10,512 nucleotides of DNA from Clostridiales bacterium (lineage in GTDB: Bacteria; Bacillota; Clostridia; Oscillospirales; Acutalibacteraceae): positions 1-10,512 of the forward strand of contig DXYG01000089.1 in assembly GCA_019415925.1 (NCBI GenBank), given 5' to 3'. The first letter of the stretch is position 1; every line of letters begins with the position of its first letter. Positions 7,230 to 10,512 of the stretch are shown in pieces. The position numbers were made by a program, and so were the translations under genes. The notes under the pieces are model-generated. The model did not search any database. It was given only the letters and a program-made list of their open reading frames with translations, and was not told where the DNA came from.

Positions 7230-7655
7230 CAATTCGTATATAGATTTTATATCAGCAGGAAGATTATCGGGAATTATTGTGTTAAGGCGTTCTTCATTAC
7301 CGTCAGAAATAGCCTGTTCATAATACCAACATTTGAACTTAATTATTGCCATATTTTTTTCAAGCTCTTGAAGTTGTTTTTCAAGAGCTTTCTTTCTGTC
7401 CTCAAATAGTTTTTTTCGGTTGGAATAAGTTGAAGGTCCTTCAGCACACCAGTCCATAAACTGTTTGATATCCTTGATTTTCATACCGGTCTTTTTAAGA
7501 CATTCAATCACACGAAGAGCCTCTATTTCTGACTCTGAAAATATGCGAATGCCGGATGAGCGTTTCATATTTGGAAAAAGTCCTTCTTTGTCGTAGTATC
7601 TGAGTGTAGAAATGGGTAAACCAAACATTTTTGAAATTTCACCGATTGTATTCAT
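7218..7655 (-). CDS. MerR-family transcriptional regulator, AdhR/NmlR-like
   Basis: This 145-residue protein is a MerR-type dimeric activator that probably controls the divergent alcohol dehydrogenase operon. The N-terminal winged helix-turn-helix is clear: TIGEISKMFGLPISTLRYYD at 3-22, then EGLFPNMKRSSGIRIFSESE (24-43), including the family-typical R-Y-Y-D and the wing. A long dimerisation coiled coil runs from about 78 to 115. A cysteine at position 52 (VIECLKKTGM) coincides with the Cys52 reported as important for aldehyde/electrophile sensing in B. subtilis AdhR; there are further cysteines at 70 and 109. There is no metal-binding C-terminal loop, so metal sensing is unlikely. AGAGAGG lies about 6 nt upstream of the ATG. 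Placement next to an iron-containing dehydrogenase matches known adhR-like arrangements. The inducing signal is inferred. Confidence 0.9.
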   Translation of the reverse strand: MNTIGEISKMFGLPISTLRYYDKEGLFPNMKRSSGIRIFSESEIEALRVIECLKKTGMKIKDIKQFMDWCAEGPSTYSNRKKLFEDRKKALEKQLQELEKNMAIIKFKCWYYEQAISDGNEERLNTIIPDNLPADIKSIYELAHS

Positions 7656-7692
7656 AATAACCTCTCTTTACATAAAAAATTTAAAAAAGTAC

Positions 7693-7723
7693 TTGACCTA
7701 AAGTCAGGTTTAGGTATTAATAT
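7693..7723 (+). promoter_or_regulatory. MerR-type promoter with 19-bp spacer and central dyad
   Basis: The -35 box TTGACC (7693-7698) and the -10 box TAATAT (7718-7723) are separated by 19 nt, the long spacer typical of promoters that MerR proteins activate by twisting the DNA. Between them is a perfect dyad, ACCTAAA (7696-7702) and TTTAGGT (7709-7715), with a 6-nt centre. It lies in the 114-bp gap between the divergent MerR gene and the dehydrogenase, so the MerR protein probably binds here, activating the operon and controlling its own gene. Confidence 0.8.
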
Positions 7724-7769
7724 AAGAATAACAAAAAAATAATTTTGTGTAAAGAGAAAGGAGCAAATT

Positions 7770-8939
7770 ATGTTAGGAAATTTTGCTTATTGTAATCCAA
7801 CAAAATTATATTTCGGAGAGGATTCTCTCTCTAATTTAGGGGCGGAGCTTAAAAAATATGGTCAGAATGTAGTGTTAATATATGGCGCCGGTTCTATTAA
7901 GAAAAACGGAATTTATGACGAAGTAATGGCTATCCTCAAAGAAGAGGGAAAGAATATCACAGAGATTGCAGGTGTAATGCCAAATCCAACACTTGAAAAA
8001 TTGTATGAAGGTGTTGAAATTGCAAGAAATCATAAAGCGGATTTTCTCCTTGCAGTAGGTGGAGGGTCTGTATGTGATTATGCAAAGGCAGTTTCCGTAT
8101 CTGTTAATTGTGAGGAAGACCCTTGGGAAAAGTATTATCTTAAATTTGACGAGCCTTCTTGTGAGATAATTCCGGTAGGCTGTGTGCTGACGATGGTTGG
8201 CACCGGTTCTGAGATGAATGCAGGAGCAGTCATTACCAATCATTCTGCTAAGCTGAAAATAGGTCATGTTTTTGCTGATGAAAAGATTATGCCTAAATTC
8301 TCTATTTTAAATCCGAAGTACACACTGACGCTCCCTCATTATCAGATGATTTCAGGGATTTATGATATTTTCAATCATATCTGTGAGCAGTACTTTTCCG
8401 GAGAAGATGATAATACCAGCGACTACATAAGCGAAGGACTGATGAAATCTGTAATACATTCAAGTCGTATTGCGAATAAAAATCCACAGGACTATGAAGC
8501 AAGGAGCAATATTATGTGGACTGCGACATGGGCGCTTAATACATTGGTTGCCAAGGCAAAGTCAACAGATTGGATGGTACATATGCTTGGTCAGTCTGTG
8601 GGAGCGTGTACAGACGCAACCCATGGTATGACGCTGGCTGCAGTTTCATTACCATATTATAGGCATATTATGCCTTATGGACTTCCGAAGTTTGTTCGTT
8701 TTGCCAAGAATGTATGGGATGTTGATGCAACAGGAAAGACAGATGAACAGATTGCAGCTGAAGGTCTTACAGCAATGGAAAACTGGATGAAGGAGCTTGG
8801 ACTTGTATTGAACATTACTGAACTCGGTGCAACAGAGGATATGATTAAGGATCTTGTAAAGGGTACGATAGTCCTTACAGGTGGTTACAAGCTGCTTGAT
8901 GAGAATGAGATTGAACAGATTTTCAGAGAAAGTTTCTAA
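7770..8939 (+). CDS. Iron-containing alcohol dehydrogenase (YqhD/butanol dehydrogenase type)
   Basis: This 389-residue enzyme belongs to the group III metal-dependent alcohol dehydrogenases and probably reduces aldehydes to alcohols with NAD(P)H in the cytoplasm. Visible motifs are the coenzyme-binding YGAGSIKKNG (38-47), GGGSVCDYAKA (97-107) and TGSE (145-148). The four metal ligands are intact: D199 and H203 in GIYDIFNHICEQYFSG, H271 in DWMVH and H285 in THG, with the usual 4- and 14-residue spacings. One oddity is Q275, at a position that is usually a histidine (the EH or GH of DWATHxxxH). The YGGGS-like loop resembles NADPH-using YqhD/Bdh enzymes, but cofactor choice is not certain. AAAGGAG lies 6 nt before the ATG. 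The gene is first in a MerR-controlled operon and is followed 24 nt later by a flavoprotein, suggesting a role in aldehyde or redox stress rather than main fermentation. Confidence 0.93.
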   Translation: MLGNFAYCNPTKLYFGEDSLSNLGAELKKYGQNVVLIYGAGSIKKNGIYDEVMAILKEEGKNITEIAGVMPNPTLEKLYEGVEIARNHKADFLLAVGGGSVCDYAKAVSVSVNCEEDPWEKYYLKFDEPSCEIIPVGCVLTMVGTGSEMNAGAVITNHSAKLKIGHVFADEKIMPKFSILNPKYTLTLPHYQMISGIYDIFNHICEQYFSGEDDNTSDYISEGLMKSVIHSSRIANKNPQDYEARSNIMWTATWALNTLVAKAKSTDWMVHMLGQSVGACTDATHGMTLAAVSLPYYRHIMPYGLPKFVRFAKNVWDVDATGKTDEQIAAEGLTAMENWMKELGLVLNITELGATEDMIKDLVKGTIVLTGGYKLLDENEIEQIFRESF

Positions 8940-8963
8940 AAAATACGAGAAAGGAATAATTAG

Positions 8964-9503
8964 ATGAGCAAGAAGGTTGTAGTGATTTCAACAAGTATAA
9001 GAGCAAACAGTAATTCGGAAGATCTTGCAAAAAGTTTTGCAGATGGTGCGACATTTGCAGGAAATGAAGTGGATTTCATTACATTAAAGGATAAGCAGAT
9101 TAGTTTTTGCAAGGGTTGTCTTGTATGCCAGCAGACCGGTAAATGTGTAATCAAAGATGATGTAACAAAGATAATGGATAAGGTCATTGACTCTGATATT
9201 GTGGTATGGGCAACACCTATTTATTACTATGAGATGTCAGGTCAGATGAAAGTACTTATTGACCGATTAAATCCTATGTTTTCTATGGATTATAAATTTA
9301 GGGATGTTTATTTCCTTGCCACAGCAGCCGAGGACGGAGAATATGTATATGAAAAAGCTTTGTCAGGACTAAACGGTTGGATTGATTGCTTTGATAAGGC
9401 GGAACTTAAAGGATATGTTTTCTGCGGTGGTGTAACCATGGGTGGAGAAATTTCAGAAAATACCAAGTTGAAAGAAGCATATGACATGGGAACCGGTGTA
9501 TAA
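8964..9503 (+). CDS. Flavodoxin-fold NAD(P)H oxidoreductase, iron-sulfur flavoprotein (Isf)-like
   Basis: This 179-residue protein has a flavodoxin-like fold of the NADPH-dependent FMN reductase family. It starts with a beta strand and the phosphate-binding loop STSIRANSNSE (9-19), and later has TPIYYYEMSGQMKVLIDR (84-101), the usual FMN-contact and dimer region. A compact cysteine cluster, CKGCLVCQQTGKC, gives C49-x2-C52-x2-C55-x5-C61. This matches the compact motif known from archaeal Isf proteins that bind a [4Fe-4S] cluster beside FMN, so a cluster is plausible but not certain. It has no signal peptide, so it is cytoplasmic and probably transfers electrons to an unknown acceptor. AGAAAGGA lies 8 nt before the ATG. 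It is 24 nt after the dehydrogenase and 2 nt before a lipoprotein gene, so all three are likely co-expressed. The length is normal for the family. Confidence 0.88.
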   Translation: MSKKVVVISTSIRANSNSEDLAKSFADGATFAGNEVDFITLKDKQISFCKGCLVCQQTGKCVIKDDVTKIMDKVIDSDIVVWATPIYYYEMSGQMKVLIDRLNPMFSMDYKFRDVYFLATAAEDGEYVYEKALSGLNGWIDCFDKAELKGYVFCGGVTMGGEISENTKLKEAYDMGTGV

Positions 9504-9505
9504 GA

Positions 9506-10090
9506 ATGAAGGGATGTATATTTCATATATCTGTGTTTATTGCTTGCGTGGTTTTTTTATTTTGTTTGACAGCGTGTGGAGGTAGCGATTTATTAAAATC
9601 GCAGAAAATAAATGATACCTCAAAGCTCGAGAATATAATTTCTGAATCCCATGCGGAAATTCAGAGTAACATCAACCGGTCTGATAAATACACGAAGATT
9701 ACATCTAACATTGATAATAACGATGATGTAGGTGAGGATGTTGGTATGAAATTATATATAAATGATGCAGAGGTTCCTGTTACTTGGGAAGATAATGACA
9801 CTATTGCAGAATTGGCAGAGCAGGTCAAATTAGGGGATATTAAGGTATCAATGTCAATGTATAGTGACAATGAACAGGTTGGTTCTTTAGGAAGAAACTA
9901 TACAAGTAATGATAAGCAAACAACAACGCATAATGGCGATATTGTTCTGTATAATGAAAATAGTATTGTTGTATTCTATGGTTCAAATTCATGGTCATAT
10001 ACAAGACTGGGAAAAATGGATATTCCGGAGAATGAAGTTGTAGAATTGTTGAGTAACGGAGATGTAGAATTGAAAATTTCGATAGAATAA
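9506..10090 (+). CDS. Lipoprotein with C-terminal cyclophilin-like domain
   Basis: This 194-residue protein is predicted to be exported and lipid-anchored. The N-terminus has a hydrophobic stretch (about 8-20) and the lipobox LTACGG, with C24 as the modified cysteine. Residues about 28-79 are polar and look like a flexible linker. From about 80 to the end is a beta-rich domain, starting MKLYINDAEVPVTW and including GSLGRNY (126-132), GDIVLY (144-149) and GSNSWSYTRLGKM (159-171). I recognise this as the bacterial cyclophilin-like fold family, whose cellular role is unknown and which is often encoded beside flavodoxin-like proteins. Classical cyclophilin catalytic residues are not evident, so isomerase activity should not be assumed. 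The ATG is 2 nt after the flavoprotein stop with only a weak ribosome binding site, suggesting translational coupling. Confidence 0.85.
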   Translation: MKGCIFHISVFIACVVFLFCLTACGGSDLLKSQKINDTSKLENIISESHAEIQSNINRSDKYTKITSNIDNNDDVGEDVGMKLYINDAEVPVTWEDNDTIAELAEQVKLGDIKVSMSMYSDNEQVGSLGRNYTSNDKQTTTHNGDIVLYNENSIVVFYGSNSWSYTRLGKMDIPENEVVELLSNGDVELKISIE

Positions 10091-10200
10091 AATTGCTGTT
10101 TTTATATGCGAAGAACTCGACAGATTTCAGTTTCTCGTAAAAATCTCCGGACATTTGAAATTCTTTGGATATACTTGTTGCTTGTATGGAAGGCGATAGT

Positions 10201-10335
10201 ATGAGAAAGAAAATCGCAATTATGCTGACATTGATTTTAGTAGCAGGAACCTATGATGACCCTAAAAAATATCCAAACGGAACAGCAGATGACAATTACT
10301 ATTGTGAGATTTGGATTCCGGTAAAAATTAAGTAA
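10201..10335 (+). pseudogene. Deletion remnant: signal peptide joined to the C-terminal tail of a GyrI-like effector-binding domain
   Basis: This 44-codon frame looks like the two ends of a larger gene joined in frame. It starts MRKKIAIMLTLILVAG, a clear signal-peptide start that stops short of any lipobox or cleavage site. It continues at once with TYDDPKKYPNG and ends CEIWIPVKIK. That ending is typical of GyrI-like small-molecule-binding (AraC effector-binding) domains, which finish with a YxxEIWIPI/VK strand. About 150 residues of the domain would be missing. A good ribosome binding site (GGAAGG, about 7 nt upstream) survives, so a short peptide could still be made. An alternative is a real small secreted protein, but the abrupt switch in character argues for a deletion. 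It follows the lipoprotein gene by 110 bp and precedes the terminator. Confidence 0.6.
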
Positions 10336-10352
10336 GATAAAAATCAAGAGAA

Positions 10353-10366
10353 TACCGATATCGGTA
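10353..10366. repeat. 14-bp perfect palindrome
   Basis: TACCGATATCGGTA reads the same on both strands. It lies between the remnant gene and the terminator. It has no promoter boxes around it, so its role is unknown and it may be chance. Confidence 0.5.
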
Positions 10367-10388
10367 AATTAAAATCTAATAGAATAAA

Positions 10389-10430
10389 CAACCCTCAATC
10401 AACTCTGCTGTGCTGATTGGGGGTTGCTTT
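10389..10430 (+). terminator. Rho-independent terminator of the dehydrogenase operon
   Basis: CAACCCTCAATCA (10389-10401) pairs with TGATTGGGGGTTG (10414-10426) as a 13-bp stem with a single G-T wobble and a 12-nt loop, followed by a short CTTTATAT tail. The T-run is weak but the stem is strong. It lies 54 nt after the remnant gene and would end the transcript started at the MerR-type promoter. Confidence 0.8.
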
Positions 10431-10512
10431 ATATAACTATAATATCCTAAATAATAAGGCAGCCCATAAAATTTTGTGTAAATAATAATCCTTCAAGCAA
10501 TAACGGAGTAGC
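10431..10512. other. Right-edge intergenic sequence, no feature recognised
   Basis: This is AT-rich sequence after the terminator with stop codons in all frames. No gene start or RNA is recognisable before the window ends. Confidence 0.5.

Noticed and set aside
7770..8939. Loss of a metal ligand in the alcohol dehydrogenase
   Set aside because: At first Q275 looked like a lost ligand, but the 14-residue spacing to H285 shows that H271 is the ligand, and all four ligands are present.
10106..10204. A 32-codon plus-strand frame (starting MRRTRQISVSRKN) overlapping the start of the remnant gene
   Set aside because: It has no ribosome binding site and no family resemblance, so coupling through the overlapping TGA is most likely chance.

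Overview
The window looks like low-GC Firmicutes DNA, most likely a gut-type clostridium (Oscillospiraceae or Lachnospiraceae). It is AT-rich, with strong AAAGGAG-type ribosome binding sites and tightly packed operons. The protein families are typical of that group: an AdhR-like MerR regulator, an iron-dependent alcohol dehydrogenase, an Isf-like flavoprotein and a clostridial HipA-like kinase. The taxon is inferred from these features; there is no rRNA or other marker gene. No tRNA, CRISPR array, insertion sequence or phage structural gene was seen.

Region 1 (1-4403, minus strand) is a type I restriction-modification operon in the order hsdR-hsdM-hsdS. HsdR and HsdM look complete and carry their catalytic motifs. 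hsdS runs off the left edge after 71 codons. The genes are tightly coupled: 1 nt separates hsdR and hsdM, and hsdM and hsdS overlap by ATGA. A good extended -10 promoter lies about 100 nt upstream of hsdR.

Region 2 (4404-7179, plus strand) is a divergent three-gene operon. It encodes an XRE helix-turn-helix protein with a C-terminal extension, a compact HipA-like serine/threonine kinase, and a 12-TM anion-permease-like protein of the ArsB/SLC13 (ion transporter) superfamily. The first two genes overlap by 8 nt, and the permease starts 3 nt after the kinase with a GTG codon. A perfect 24-bp palindrome sits between the -35 and -10 boxes of the promoter, as expected for toxin-antitoxin autorepression. 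The kinase starts directly at its Gly-rich loop. The part that would be the HipA N-terminal subdomain seems to be fused to the DNA-binding protein instead. This is the most interesting module in the window.

Region 3 (7218-10430) is an AdhR/NmlR-like aldehyde or electrophile stress cluster. A MerR regulator on the minus strand diverges from an operon encoding an iron-containing alcohol dehydrogenase, a flavodoxin-fold iron-sulfur flavoprotein, and a lipoprotein with a cyclophilin-like domain. The operon then contains a short reading frame that looks like a deletion remnant of an effector-binding (GyrI-like) protein, and it ends at a clear hairpin terminator. The promoter has the 19-bp spacer and central dyad characteristic of MerR-activated promoters. 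The last 80 bp hold nothing recognisable.
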